Assembly: GCF_001879695.1 (NCBI RefSeq)
Contig: NZ_MNBL01000032.1
Span: 41,255-105,254, forward strand
Reading direction: 5' to 3'
DNA: 64,000 nucleotides
DNA from: Nioella sediminis
GTDB taxonomy: Bacteria > Pseudomonadota > Alphaproteobacteria > Rhodobacterales > Rhodobacteraceae
Shown here: positions 1 to 8,396 of the stretch, one piece after another
Layout: each line of letters begins with the position of its first letter
How positions within the stretch are numbered: position 1 is the stretch's first letter
Program-made: the position numbers and the translations under genes
The notes under the pieces: model-generated
Databases searched by the model: none
The model's input: only the letters and a program-made list of their open reading frames with translations
What the model was told of the DNA's origin: nothing

Positions 1-460
1 GGTTCTCCATACCCTCTGCGGTTTCGATCATCGCCAGCGCCAGCACCTCGTCATTGGCGGCCACGCCATAGCCCGGCATCGCCACGGCGGCGCGGGTGGG
101 GCCGAAACTGCGTTGCCCAAGGGGCGGATAGCGCATGTAGCTGACGAACTCGGCGGCCTCGTCAGCGGTGTTGATCATCGGGCAGATGATGCCCATGGCC
201 CCCGCATCGAGCGCCTTCATGATCGCGGCAGGGTCGAGCCACGGCACCCGCGCCATCAGGGTCGCCCCCGACGCCTTCATCGCCTGCAACATCGGCAGGG
301 CTGCGGCATAGTCCAGCGCGCCGTGCTGCATGTCGATGGTCACGCTGTCATAACCTTGCGCGGCCATGATCTCTGCCGTGAAGGGATTGCCGATGGAACA
401 CCAGCCATTCAGCGCCGGCTGGCCCGCATCCCACAGGGCCTTGAGCTTGTTCTTCTGCAT
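1..460 (-). CDS. HpcH/HpaI-family aldolase, partial (C-terminus outside window)
   Basis: Only the first ~153 residues are present; the gene runs off the left edge. The family (2,4-dihydroxyhept-2-ene-1,7-dioate / 4-hydroxy-2-oxovalerate type, class II, metal-dependent) cleaves or forms 2-keto-4-hydroxy acids using pyruvate. Visible family signatures are IDMQHGALD with the catalytic-type His near residue 46, a RVPW strand, the GAMGIICPMI segment and the RYPPLGQRSFGP loop. The ATG at 460-458 has an AAGGGGG Shine-Dalgarno 5 bases upstream. It lies 11 bp after the aldehyde dehydrogenase stop, so the two genes are very probably one operon in which the aldolase product aldehyde is oxidised. The exact substrate cannot be read from the sequence. 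Confidence 0.85.
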   Translation of the reverse strand, partial: MQKNKLKALWDAGQPALNGWCSIGNPFTAEIMAAQGYDSVTIDMQHGALDYAAALPMLQAMKASGATLMARVPWLDPAAIMKALDAGAMGIICPMINTADEAAEFVSYMRYPPLGQRSFGPTRAAVAMPGYGVAANDEVLALAMIETAEGMEN

Positions 461-471
461 GATGTCCCCCT

Positions 472-1902
472 TCAGAACACGATCTGTGCCAGCTTGGTAT
501 CGAGGTAATCCTCGATCCCCTCGCTGCCGCCTTCCCGCCCGATGCCCGAGAAGTTGGTGCCGCCGAACGGCGCTTCGGATGCCGCAAGGGCAAAGCTGTT
601 GATCCCCACCATGCCCGATTTCAACGCCCGCGTCGTGCGCCTTGCACGAGAGGGGCAGCGGGTGAACGCATAGGCCGACAAGCCCATGGGCGAGGCATTG
701 GCGCGGGCCAGAACCATATCCTCGTCGGTGAACCGGGTAATCGCGGCAATGGGGCCGAAGTTCTCCCCCTCGAAAACACGCATGTCATCGGCGACATTGC
801 TCAGCACAGTGGGTTCATAGAAATGCCCCGCATTGAAGCCGGATGCCCGCTGCCCACCCGTTTCCAGCGTCGCGCCAGCGGCCACCGCCTCCTGTACGAT
901 GACGTCAATCTCCTCCAGTCGCCCCGCATTGATCAGCGGCCCCATTTCGGTGTCCGGGTCCAGCCCGTCGCCGAGCCGGATCGCAGCGGCGCGACGGGCG
1001 AATTCGGCGACGAAAGTGTCATGCAGGCTGTCATGGACAAAGAAACGGTCCGGCGTGACACAGACCTGCCCGGCATTGGCGAACTTGGCGGGCACGGTCA
1101 TATCAAGCGCCATATCAAGATCAGCATCGTCATAAATGATCAAGGGCGCATTGCCGCCCAGTTCCATCGACACCTTCTTCACCGTGGCTGCCGCATCGCG
1201 GATCATCTGCTGGCCCACGCGGGTGGACCCTGTCAGGGACACCTTGCGCACCCGGGGATCGGCCATGATCGGGCCATAGGTGTTTGCCGTCGTGCCCACC
1301 ACGAGGTTCACCGCCCCGTCCGGCAACCCGCCCGCACGAATACAGTCGACCATCACCATCGCCACGCCCGGTGTCTGGGACGAGGGCCGCAGAACCACGG
1401 GGCAACCGGCGGCCAGCGCCGGGGCCAGTTTGCGGGCGGGCAGGCTCGCGGGGAAGTTCCATGCGGTGAAAGCCCCGACGATGCCGACCGGTTCGCGCGT
1501 GACCTCGAACCGACCACCGGGCACGCGGCTTTCCACAACGCGCCCGTAGATGCGCCGCGCCTCTTCGGCGTACCAGCGGAACTGATCGACCGAGAGCACC
1601 CATTCACGGCCTGCTTGCGCGATCGGCTTGCCGGTCTCGGCAGAGATCATCCGTGCCGCTTCATCCGCCCGCGCGGCCATTTCGTCAGCGATCCGGTGCA
1701 ATGCGTCGGCTCGGGCAAAGCCGCCCATCTCGACAAGAGCAGGCAGCGCCTTTGCAGCGGCATCTATCGCGGCAACCGTGTCTTCGGGGCGGGCAGTCGG
1801 GACGGCGCCAAGGGATTTCCCGGTGACCGGGGACTCCACTTCGGCCCGCTGGTCCGATCCGCGCCATGCCCCGCCCACGAACTGGCCAAATCCTTCATAC
1901 AT
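472..1902 (-). CDS. NAD(P)-dependent aldehyde dehydrogenase (succinate-semialdehyde dehydrogenase-like)
   Basis: A 476-residue protein of the ALDH superfamily, which oxidises an aldehyde to the acid. Family landmarks in order are AWNFP near 148, the FTGSTRVG-type nucleotide loop (here LTGSTRVG), the general-base Glu of MELGGN near 247 and the nucleophile Cys281 in NAGQVC. The usual Lys of the KPSE/KPAE cofactor motif is Arg here (RPSSQTP). I chose the ATG at 1902 because an AGAGGAAAA Shine-Dalgarno precedes it and the alignment to ALDHs begins there; the frame is open to 1980 but the added residues look like leader sequence. It forms an operon with the downstream aldolase, which suggests catabolism of a hydroxy-keto acid rather than GABA breakdown specifically. 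Confidence 0.88.
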   Translation of the reverse strand: MYEGFGQFVGGAWRGSDQRAEVESPVTGKSLGAVPTARPEDTVAAIDAAAKALPALVEMGGFARADALHRIADEMAARADEAARMISAETGKPIAQAGREWVLSVDQFRWYAEEARRIYGRVVESRVPGGRFEVTREPVGIVGAFTAWNFPASLPARKLAPALAAGCPVVLRPSSQTPGVAMVMVDCIRAGGLPDGAVNLVVGTTANTYGPIMADPRVRKVSLTGSTRVGQQMIRDAAATVKKVSMELGGNAPLIIYDDADLDMALDMTVPAKFANAGQVCVTPDRFFVHDSLHDTFVAEFARRAAAIRLGDGLDPDTEMGPLINAGRLEEIDVIVQEAVAAGATLETGGQRASGFNAGHFYEPTVLSNVADDMRVFEGENFGPIAAITRFTDEDMVLARANASPMGLSAYAFTRCPSRARRTTRALKSGMVGINSFALAASEAPFGGTNFSGIGREGGSEGIEDYLDTKLAQIVF

Positions 1903-2006
1903 AGCGTTTTCCTCTTTGCCCGACCCGTTTGAGAGGCCCGATAAACAAACACGGGTCGATCCCGTGCCACCCGAAGCCATGTCAGCGCAATACCCTTCGA
2001 ATCCCT

Positions 2007-2048
2007 ATATTGCAATAAATTATTCGCACATATTACATTTTGCAATAT
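2007..2048. promoter_or_regulatory. Inverted repeat in AT-rich promoter region (candidate operator of the ALDH-aldolase operon)
   Basis: ATATTGCAA at 2007-2015 is the exact inverse of TTGCAATAT at 2040-2048. The arms lie in an unusually AT-rich stretch of the 349-bp divergent intergenic region (1903-2251), roughly 100-145 bp upstream of the ALDH start. Each arm contains an ATTGCAAT/TTGCAAT half-palindrome. This is the layout of a repressor/activator operator (GntR, LysR or MarR type), but no regulator gene lies next to it in the window. Confidence 0.35.
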
Positions 2049-2169
2049 CTGTTGCATTCTGTGCATGGCCGCTTGCCGCAACGCCTCTCACGCCCTGCCA
2101 GAACATGCTCATCACGGTGCTCTTCCGAAAGGCGACGCGCCACCCCTGTGACCCTGCCGCGAGGCAGGG

Positions 2170-2209
2170 TTTCACAAGCCTTTCATGCTGACGTGATCCT
2201 GGTGTCACA
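2170..2209 (+). promoter_or_regulatory. Candidate PHO-box array
   Basis: TTTCACA (2170-2176), four bases, then TTTCATG (2181-2187) reproduces the 7-4-7 direct-repeat layout of a PhoB box. TGTCACA at 2203-2209 is exactly 33 bp (three 11-bp steps) after the first unit; the intermediate unit CGTGATC (2192-2198) is weak. The array ends 42 bp before the ATG of a secreted phytase-like esterase, a sensible phosphate-starvation target. Inference from motif and context only. Confidence 0.4.
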
Positions 2210-2251
2210 TGTCTGCGGCACGGGGAGATGTCCAACCGCTGGAGACAACAC

Positions 2252-4405
2252 ATGACCTATCGCACCGTTCTGCTTGGCACCGCCGCCGTCCTGATGGCTG
2301 GCCCCGCACTGGCAGATATGAACTTCAATCGCATCGCTTCGTTTGCCGTGGCGCAAAACACGCCGGATGCAGAGGAATCCTCGTCCGAGATCATTGCCGC
2401 CACCGCCGATGGCATGACGCTGGTCTATACCGACAGCCCCGCCGAAGTCCTTGGCTTCATCGACATCACCGACCCCGCCGCACCCGTTGCCGCCGGTGTG
2501 GTCGCTCTGGACGGAGAGCCGACCTCGGTCAGCGTCATCGGTCAGACCGCCTATGTCGGGGTCAACACCTCGGCCGACTACGTCAACACGTCGGGCCACC
2601 TGCTGGCGCTGGATGTCGATAGCCGCACCGCCCTGGGCGATTGCGACCTTGGCGGTCAGCCCGACAGCGTCGCCGCCGCACCTGACGCAAGCTTCATCGC
2701 CGTTGCCATCGAGAACGAGCGCGACGAGGATCTGGGCGACGGCCGCACCGGCCAGATGCCCGCAGGCTACGTCGCCATTGTACCACTGACCGATGGCGTC
2801 ATGGATTGCGACGCGATGATCACGGCTGACATCACCGGTCTGGCCGAGGTCTCGCCGGAAGACCCGGAGCCCGAATTCGTCTCGATCAACGGCGAAAACG
2901 AGATCGTCGTGACCCTTCAGGAAAACAATCACATCGTGGTTCTCAACGCGGCTGGCGAGGTGCTGAGCCACTTCTCGGCCGGGGCGGTGGACCTCGAAGG
3001 CATCGACACCGTGGACGAACGCGCCGCGCTGGTCTTCGACGGCAGCCAGCCCGGTCGCCCGCGCGAACCCGATGCGGTGACCTGGATCGACGACAGCCAC
3101 TTCGCCACCGCCAATGAAGGTGACATGGATGGCGGATCGCGCGGCTGGACGATCTTCCATCAGGACGGCACGGTCGTTCACGAATCCGGGGCCTCCTTCG
3201 AACATGCGATCGTCCAGATCGGCCATTATCCCGACCGCCGGTCCGACGCCAAGGGCGTAGAGCCGGAATCGGTGACCTTCGGGGTATTCGGCGGCACACC
3301 CTATGTCTTCGTGGGGGCCGAGCGGGCCAGCGTTGTGGGTGTCTATGACGTGACCGACCCGGCCAATCCGGTTCTGGATCAACTCCTTCCCTCGGGCATC
3401 GGGCCGGAAGGCTACGTGGTGATCCCCGAGCGCGGGCTGCTGATTTCGGCCAATGAGGTCGACGGGCTGGAAGACGGTGCGGCGCGCAGCCATGTCATGA
3501 TCTACGAATACCAGGACGCACCGGCGGCCTACCCGCATCTGACTAGCGCCGGCATGGACGAGCTGACGGGATGGGGTGCGATTTCCGGTACGGTGGCCGA
3601 TCCGGAAACCGGCCTGATCTACGCGGTCAATGACAGCTTCTACGGCTTCCAGCCGACGATCTTCGTCATTGATCCGTCGACGGAGGGCCCCTCGCAGATC
3701 ATCGACACGATCCCGGTCACCCGCGGTGGCCGCCCGGCCCAGATGCTGGACCTGGAAGGCATCACGCTGGACGGTGAAGGCGGCTTTTGGGTGGCCTCGG
3801 AAGGGCGCACCGACCGGATGATCCCGCACGGGATCTACCACATCAGCGCCGATGGCGAGATCGAGCAGTCGATCCCGCTGCCCGCGGAACTGCTGGCCGT
3901 GGAACGCCGTTTCGGCTTCGAGGGCATCACCATGGTGGGCGACACCCTGTGGATGGCCGTGCAGCGCGAATGGGGCGACGATCCGGAAAACCACGTCAAG
4001 CTGGTGGCCTACAACACCGTTACCGGCGACTGGGGCGCGGTGCGCTACGAGCTGACCGATCCCGAAACCGGTTGGGTCGGCCTGTCAGAGATCGTGGCCC
4101 ACGGCGACTATGTCTACCTGATCGAGCGCGACAACCAGATCGGCGCCAATGCGGTGACCAAGCAGATCACCCGCGTGGCACTGGCGGACATGGTACCCGC
4201 ACCGCTTGGCGGCGATCTGCCGGTGGTGGAGCATGAGGTGGTCCTGGACCTGATCCCCTATCTGACCTCGACCGGCGGCTATGTGCTGGACAAGGTCGAG
4301 GGGCTGGCGATCATGCCCGATGGCACGATGTGGGTGTCGACCGACAATGACGGCGTCGACGATCACTCGGGCGAGACCATGTTCTTCGCCATCCCGCCGA
4401 TGTAA
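2252..4405 (+). CDS. Secreted phytase-like esterase / beta-propeller protein
   Basis: A 717-residue protein with a clear Sec signal peptide (residues 1-20, ending in ALA-D). The N-terminal ~390 residues look like a WD/NHL-type propeller of the 'choice-of-anchor I / alkaline phosphatase' kind. The C-terminal half (from about 400) matches the esterase-like activity of phytase family, with motifs such as LTGWGAISG, LIYAVNDS, LDLEGITLDGEGGFWVASEGR and the final KVEGLAIMPDGTMWVSTDND. Likely periplasmic or extracellular phosphate-ester scavenging; the actual substrate is unknown. The ATG at 2252 follows GGAGA and starts the signal peptide; an upstream in-frame start at 2228 would add an implausible leader. 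A putative PHO-box array lies upstream and a strong terminator follows. Confidence 0.8.
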   Translation: MTYRTVLLGTAAVLMAGPALADMNFNRIASFAVAQNTPDAEESSSEIIAATADGMTLVYTDSPAEVLGFIDITDPAAPVAAGVVALDGEPTSVSVIGQTAYVGVNTSADYVNTSGHLLALDVDSRTALGDCDLGGQPDSVAAAPDASFIAVAIENERDEDLGDGRTGQMPAGYVAIVPLTDGVMDCDAMITADITGLAEVSPEDPEPEFVSINGENEIVVTLQENNHIVVLNAAGEVLSHFSAGAVDLEGIDTVDERAALVFDGSQPGRPREPDAVTWIDDSHFATANEGDMDGGSRGWTIFHQDGTVVHESGASFEHAIVQIGHYPDRRSDAKGVEPESVTFGVFGGTPYVFVGAERASVVGVYDVTDPANPVLDQLLPSGIGPEGYVVIPERGLLISANEVDGLEDGAARSHVMIYEYQDAPAAYPHLTSAGMDELTGWGAISGTVADPETGLIYAVNDSFYGFQPTIFVIDPSTEGPSQIIDTIPVTRGGRPAQMLDLEGITLDGEGGFWVASEGRTDRMIPHGIYHISADGEIEQSIPLPAELLAVERRFGFEGITMVGDTLWMAVQREWGDDPENHVKLVAYNTVTGDWGAVRYELTDPETGWVGLSEIVAHGDYVYLIERDNQIGANAVTKQITRVALADMVPAPLGGDLPVVEHEVVLDLIPYLTSTGGYVLDKVEGLAIMPDGTMWVSTDNDGVDDHSGETMFFAIPPM

Positions 4406-4424
4406 GCTCATTTAATCAGGCGTG

Positions 4425-4458
4425 GCCCCCGGCGGAGCGATCCGGCGGGGGCTTTTTC
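4425..4458 (+). terminator. Rho-independent terminator
   Basis: Twelve-base arms (4425-4436 and 4441-4452) around a GCGA tetraloop with only a small mismatch, followed by TTTTTC. It sits 20 bp after the phytase-like gene stop and reads in its direction. Confidence 0.85.
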
Positions 4459-4475
4459 ATGATGATTTTCACCCT

Positions 4476-4491
4476 CATGCAATAATGCATG
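4476..4491. promoter_or_regulatory. 16-bp palindrome, candidate operator
   Basis: CATGCA-ATAA-TGCATG (perfect 6-bp arms) lies about 80 bp upstream of the oxidoreductase gene at 4572, in AT-rich sequence. Placement and symmetry suit a TetR- or MarR-type operator; no regulator is encoded beside it. Confidence 0.3.
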
Positions 4492-4571
4492 GTTCGATTG
4501 CATATTCTCTCAATTCACGCATGATGGCCATTGGTCTATCCCCGCCTCAACAGAGATGAAGGAGACCGAAA

Positions 4572-5570
4572 ATGAAAGCGATGGTTTATCACCGATATGG
4601 CGGCCCCGAGGTTGTGGGACCGTTCGAAATGCCTCGGCCGGAAGCGGCGGAGGGCGAGGTTCTGGTCCGCGTTACGGCGGCCGGAATCACCACGGCGGAC
4701 TGGCGGTTGCGCGCCTCGGCCTTTCCCGGTGGTCTGTGGCTGCCGGGGCGGCTGATGACCGGGCTTTTCCGCCCGAGCAAACCGGTTCTGGGCGGGGATT
4801 TCGCCGGTGTGGTCGACGCCGTCGGCACGGGCGTGACCCGCTTCAAACCCGGTGACCGGGTGTTCGGGTTCAGCGGCTTCGGGGCGCATGCGGAATATAT
4901 GACGATGTCGGCAGAAGGCGCGATTGCCACCGTTCCCGGCGGCCTGTCGGACCAAGAGGCCGCTGCACTGCCCTTCGGGGCACTGTGCGCGCTGGAGTTC
5001 TTGCGAGACGTGGCCGATGTGCAGCCGGGTCAGCGGGTGCTGGTCGTTGGAGCTTCGGGCGGGGTTGGCGGCTACGCGGTGCAGATCGCCCGGTGGCTGG
5101 GGGCCGAGGTCACGGGCGTCGCCAGCGGCGAGAACCTATCCTATGTCCGGGCGCTTGGCGCTGAAGAGACCGTGGACTACCAGACAGAGGATGTCAGTCA
5201 GCGTGATACGATGTTCGACGTGGTTTTCGATACTGTCGGTGCAATGGACTTTCGGTCGGCCAAGCGCATCCTTGCGCCAAACGGGCTGTTTCTGCCGCTG
5301 AACTTCGGACTGGGCGATGTGCCTCGCGCGATGTGGTCCGGTCTGGGGCGAGGGCCCCGGATGAAACTGCATGTCAACGGCGACAGCCGGGACGGAGTGC
5401 AGATGCTTTCAAGCCTGGTGGTCGAGGGGCATCTGAAGCCGCTGATCGACCGGGTATATCCGTTTGATCGGATCCGCGACGGCTATCTCCATGTGGAAGG
5501 GCGCCACCGGCGCGGGGCGGTGGTTCTGGATATCGCCGATGAGGATGACAGCGCACCAGTGGCCATCTGA
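4572..5570 (+). CDS. Zinc-independent MDR oxidoreductase (quinone reductase-like, NAD(P)-dependent)
   Basis: A 332-residue medium-chain dehydrogenase/reductase. The N-terminal GroES-like fold runs from MKAMVYHRYGGPEVV to about residue 120, with the family PGDRVFGF motif. The Rossmann fold carries VVGASGGVGGYAVQIAR at about 157-173. The structural and catalytic zinc Cys ligands of alcohol dehydrogenases are absent, as in quinone oxidoreductases and enoyl reductases. The start has a GAAGGAGA Shine-Dalgarno and the length is normal. Monocistronic, between a terminator and a palindromic repeat element. Substrate unknown; small electrophilic quinones or enones are typical. Confidence 0.85.
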   Translation: MKAMVYHRYGGPEVVGPFEMPRPEAAEGEVLVRVTAAGITTADWRLRASAFPGGLWLPGRLMTGLFRPSKPVLGGDFAGVVDAVGTGVTRFKPGDRVFGFSGFGAHAEYMTMSAEGAIATVPGGLSDQEAAALPFGALCALEFLRDVADVQPGQRVLVVGASGGVGGYAVQIARWLGAEVTGVASGENLSYVRALGAEETVDYQTEDVSQRDTMFDVVFDTVGAMDFRSAKRILAPNGLFLPLNFGLGDVPRAMWSGLGRGPRMKLHVNGDSRDGVQMLSSLVVEGHLKPLIDRVYPFDRIRDGYLHVEGRHRRGAVVLDIADEDDSAPVAI

Positions 5571-5627
5571 GCGGGGGAAGGATCTTGCAAGATCCTTGGA
5601 AATTCCTTGCAAGGAATTTGGTCCCGC
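5571..5627. repeat. Twin-palindrome repeat element, copy 1 (also probable bidirectional terminator)
   Basis: Two perfect 20-bp palindromes stand side by side. The first (5578-5597) is AAGGATCTTG and its complement; the second (5600-5619) is AAATTCCTTG and its complement. Each is centred on TTGCAA and they are separated by GG. GCGGG (5571-5575) can pair with CCCGC (5623-5627), giving a three-way junction. The element lies between convergent genes. A related pair is at 62526-62573. Confidence 0.75.
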
Positions 5628-5632
5628 CCGGA

Positions 5633-6541
5633 TCAGGTCTGTCGCGCCATGCGACGTTCCCGCCAGAGGATCATCAACCCGCCAGCGATGATCAGGATGG
5701 CCCCTGGAAACAGGTCTGAAAACGGGCTTTCCCCGAAGAACAGCCAGCCAAGAACGAAGGCCGTGGGAATGCCCAGATAGGCGAAGGGGGCAAGGTTTCC
5801 GGGTTCGGTCATGCGGTAGGCCACCACCATGCTCAGCACCGCCGACCCGCCGCAGAGCCCCATCAGCAGGATCCAGCCCATATCGGCCACAGACGCGGGC
5901 GCGGTGAATCCGCCAAGCGCCATGGCAAGCGCAAAGGCCCCGATTGCAGAGACTGACGAGGACCACAGGTTGATCAGCGGGCTTGGCACGTCTTCGTCCA
6001 TCATCCGAGAGGATACGCCGGCGAAAGCATAGAGCGCGGCAGCGATGAGGGGCAGCAGCGCCTCCCATGTGAAGCTGTCGCGCCCCGGCCCCATCACCAT
6101 CACCACTCCGGCAAACCCCACAAGCGCGGCAGACCAGCGGAAAAGGCCCACCCGCTCGCCCAACAGGGGCACGGAATAGACGAGGATGAACAAAGCGTTG
6201 GAATAGGAGATCGTGGCCGCCGTGGCGAAAGCCAGCCGCCCGAGCGCAAGATAGAAGCAGAACTGCGCGACGGTCACCGCGAGTCCCCGAATGACCGGAA
6301 TCTGCCATTGCCTGAGGCGCAGCTTGCGCCCTCCTGCGTGCCAGTTCCGTGTCGACCACAGCGCGATGCTGGCCGGGATCAGACCGAACAGATTGCGCCA
6401 TGCCGACAGCTCTGCCGCGCCATAGGTGCTGGACAAGTGCTTGATGATCAGTCCCATCAGGTCGAACAGCAGTATCGCCAGCAGGCTGAACAGCACGCCG
6501 GGCAGCACCTTGTTCACGCGGGTGGTCTGGGGAGATGTCAT
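5633..6541 (-). CDS. DMT-superfamily (EamA) membrane transporter
   Basis: A 302-residue inner-membrane protein with about ten hydrophobic segments arranged as two EamA repeats (roughly residues 12-145 and 155-290), the standard DMT layout. Conserved features include WRNLFG after TM1-2, YSNALFILVYSVPLLGERVG in the first repeat, and AYLGIPTAFVLGWLFFGE in the second. The start at 6541 (MTSPQTTRV) is chosen because a DMT protein begins there; the frame stays open upstream but crosses the terminator of the neighbouring gene. Such proteins export small metabolites or amino acids; the substrate cannot be assigned. Confidence 0.85.
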   Translation of the reverse strand: MTSPQTTRVNKVLPGVLFSLLAILLFDLMGLIIKHLSSTYGAAELSAWRNLFGLIPASIALWSTRNWHAGGRKLRLRQWQIPVIRGLAVTVAQFCFYLALGRLAFATAATISYSNALFILVYSVPLLGERVGLFRWSAALVGFAGVVMVMGPGRDSFTWEALLPLIAAALYAFAGVSSRMMDEDVPSPLINLWSSSVSAIGAFALAMALGGFTAPASVADMGWILLMGLCGGSAVLSMVVAYRMTEPGNLAPFAYLGIPTAFVLGWLFFGESPFSDLFPGAILIIAGGLMILWRERRMARQT

Positions 6542-6560
6542 CGGGGCAATCGTTGCAAAG

Positions 6561-6585
6561 AAAAACCCCCGCCTCGCGGCGGGGG
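6561..6585 (-). terminator. Rho-independent terminator of the peptide-binding-protein gene
   Basis: CCCCCGCC (6566-6573), loop TCGC, GGCGGGGG (6578-6585); on the minus strand the stem is followed by TTTTTC. It lies 19 bp past the stop of the solute-binding protein gene and separates it from the DMT gene. Confidence 0.85.
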
Positions 6586-6603
6586 CTGTCTGCGGGGCAG
6601 ACC

Positions 6604-8073
6604 TTAGTCGGTCCAGCGGACCCCGGTCAGGTCGATGGCCTGGGTGGGCGAGTTTTCCCACAGCCCCTCGATATCGGCATTGGCGACACCGGTCTTGGCC
6701 AGCTGGAACAGGTAGCCGTTCACGTAGTCCTCGGCGATGATCCGCTGTGCCTGCTGCAGCAGGGCAGATCGGCCCGCCGGGTCGGTGGTGGCGTTGAGTT
6801 CCTCCATGACCGCATTGAACGCGTCCGAGGCATACTGGAAGTAGTAGTCCTCGCGCCCGTAAATGCCGATATCCATCGGCTCGGTATGGCTGACGATGGT
6901 CAGGTCGAAGTCATGACCGCGGAACACCTGTTCCAGCCACTGTGCCCATTCGAGATTGGTGATCTCAACATCCAGCCCCACATCGCGCAGCTGCGCGGCG
7001 ACGATCTCGCCCCCGCGACGCGCATAGGAGGGCGGCGGCAGCATCAGGCGCAGGGTGATGCCCTCGGCCCCGGCCTCGGCCAGCAGTTCGCGGGCGCGGT
7101 CGGGGTTGTACTCCGACATGCCGGTCAGATCGACATAGTCGGGGTTATGCGGCGCGAAATGGGTGCCGATGGGGGTGCCATAGCCGAACATGGCGCCGTC
7201 GATAATGTCCTGCCGGTTGATCGCATGGGCAATGGCCTGACGGACGCGCACGTCGGACAGGTGATCGGCCATGTTGTTGGTGGACAGGATCGTTTCGCCC
7301 TCGGTCGAGCCGACGATGACGTTGAACCGTGGATCAGCGTCGAACTGGGCCAGCGTTTCGGGGCTTGGGAAGACCGGGAAGGCATCCACATCGCCCGCCA
7401 TCATCGCCGCGAAGGCGGCGTTCGGGTCGGAGATGAAGCGGAAGGTCGCGGCCTCCAGCGCCACCGGGTCACCCCAATAATCCTCGTTGCGGACCAGTTC
7501 CACCCGGTCGCCCTGCACCCATTCGCTAAAGCGGAAGGGGCCGGTGCCCACGGGGTTGGTGGCGTTCGTGTCGGCGCTTTCGGGCGCAACCATCACCGCA
7601 TCGCCCCAGGCCATGTTGAACAGGAAACTGCCATTGGGGGCCGACAGAGTCACCACAAGCGTCGTGTCATCCGCCGCCTCGGCACTGTCGATCCCGGCAA
7701 AGAGCCCGCCTTGCGCATTGGTGGACCCTTCCGCGCGGGCACGGTCGAGGCTGAACACGGCATCCTCGGCGGTGAAGCTGGTGCCGTCATGGAACATCAC
7801 GCCATCACGCAGGTGGAACGTATAGGTCAGACCGTCCTCGGAAATGTCCCAGCTTTCGGCAAGGCCGGGAATGACCGACCCATCAGAGGCGAAGCGGGTC
7901 AGGCCTTCGAAGATATTGGCATAGGTCACCTCGTCAATCGCGGCAGCGGCGCCAGAGGTCGGGTCCAGATTGGGCGGCTCCAGCTGCATGCCGATCGTGA
8001 TATCGGTCGTGGTGGCAAAGGCGGCGGTGCTGCCCAGAACCAGCGCAAGCGCCGTGGATTGCAGGATACGCAT
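6604..8073 (-). CDS. ABC transporter solute-binding protein, family 5 (peptide/nickel type)
   Basis: A 489-residue periplasmic binding protein. It has a signal peptide (MRILQSTALALVLGSTAAFA), then the SBP_bac_5 pattern: MQLEPPNLDPTSG, YANIFEGLTRF, WDISEDGLTYTFHLRDGVMFHDG, GTGPFRFSEWVQGDRVELVRNEDYWG and YNPDRARELLAEAG. Length and motifs fit DppA/OppA relatives. The start at 8073 begins the signal peptide; upstream in-frame Met codons give an N-terminus that is not export-like. No permease or ATPase genes adjoin it, so it is an orphan binding protein in this window, or partners with a transporter elsewhere. Ligand class unknown. Confidence 0.88.
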   Translation of the reverse strand: MRILQSTALALVLGSTAAFATTTDITIGMQLEPPNLDPTSGAAAAIDEVTYANIFEGLTRFASDGSVIPGLAESWDISEDGLTYTFHLRDGVMFHDGTSFTAEDAVFSLDRARAEGSTNAQGGLFAGIDSAEAADDTTLVVTLSAPNGSFLFNMAWGDAVMVAPESADTNATNPVGTGPFRFSEWVQGDRVELVRNEDYWGDPVALEAATFRFISDPNAAFAAMMAGDVDAFPVFPSPETLAQFDADPRFNVIVGSTEGETILSTNNMADHLSDVRVRQAIAHAINRQDIIDGAMFGYGTPIGTHFAPHNPDYVDLTGMSEYNPDRARELLAEAGAEGITLRLMLPPPSYARRGGEIVAAQLRDVGLDVEITNLEWAQWLEQVFRGHDFDLTIVSHTEPMDIGIYGREDYYFQYASDAFNAVMEELNATTDPAGRSALLQQAQRIIAEDYVNGYLFQLAKTGVANADIEGLWENSPTQAIDLTGVRWTD

Positions 8074-8396
8074 GTGAATTCTCCCTGTCTTGGCCGGTCG
8101 CGTGCCGGTCCTCGTGCCCATGAAAGGGCCAAGTGCGCGCATAATCAAGCGAGTCGACGGTTAATTTTCATGCATACCCGCCGCTACAAAGCCAAAATTC
8201 CGCGCCGCAGCGCAATATGCCGCACCGCAAAAGGCGTCGCATGACCAGAGGCAAAGGCACCGATGACTCCGCAAGGCCAATTCTGACCAGACACAGTTGC
8301 GCAACGGACCATACGCCTCGTTCCGCATCAGAATCCCGCCACGCCATCAGCGCAGCGGTCCCGCTTGGACTGATGTCTACCGGAGCGACGGCAAAG
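8074..8396. other. Intergenic region, no gene seen
   Basis: 323 bp between two genes on the minus strand. It must hold the promoter of the solute-binding protein gene (towards 8073) and the end of the GlxA-type regulator transcript. I see no RNA gene, no convincing terminator and no ORF with coding character here. Confidence 0.5.
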
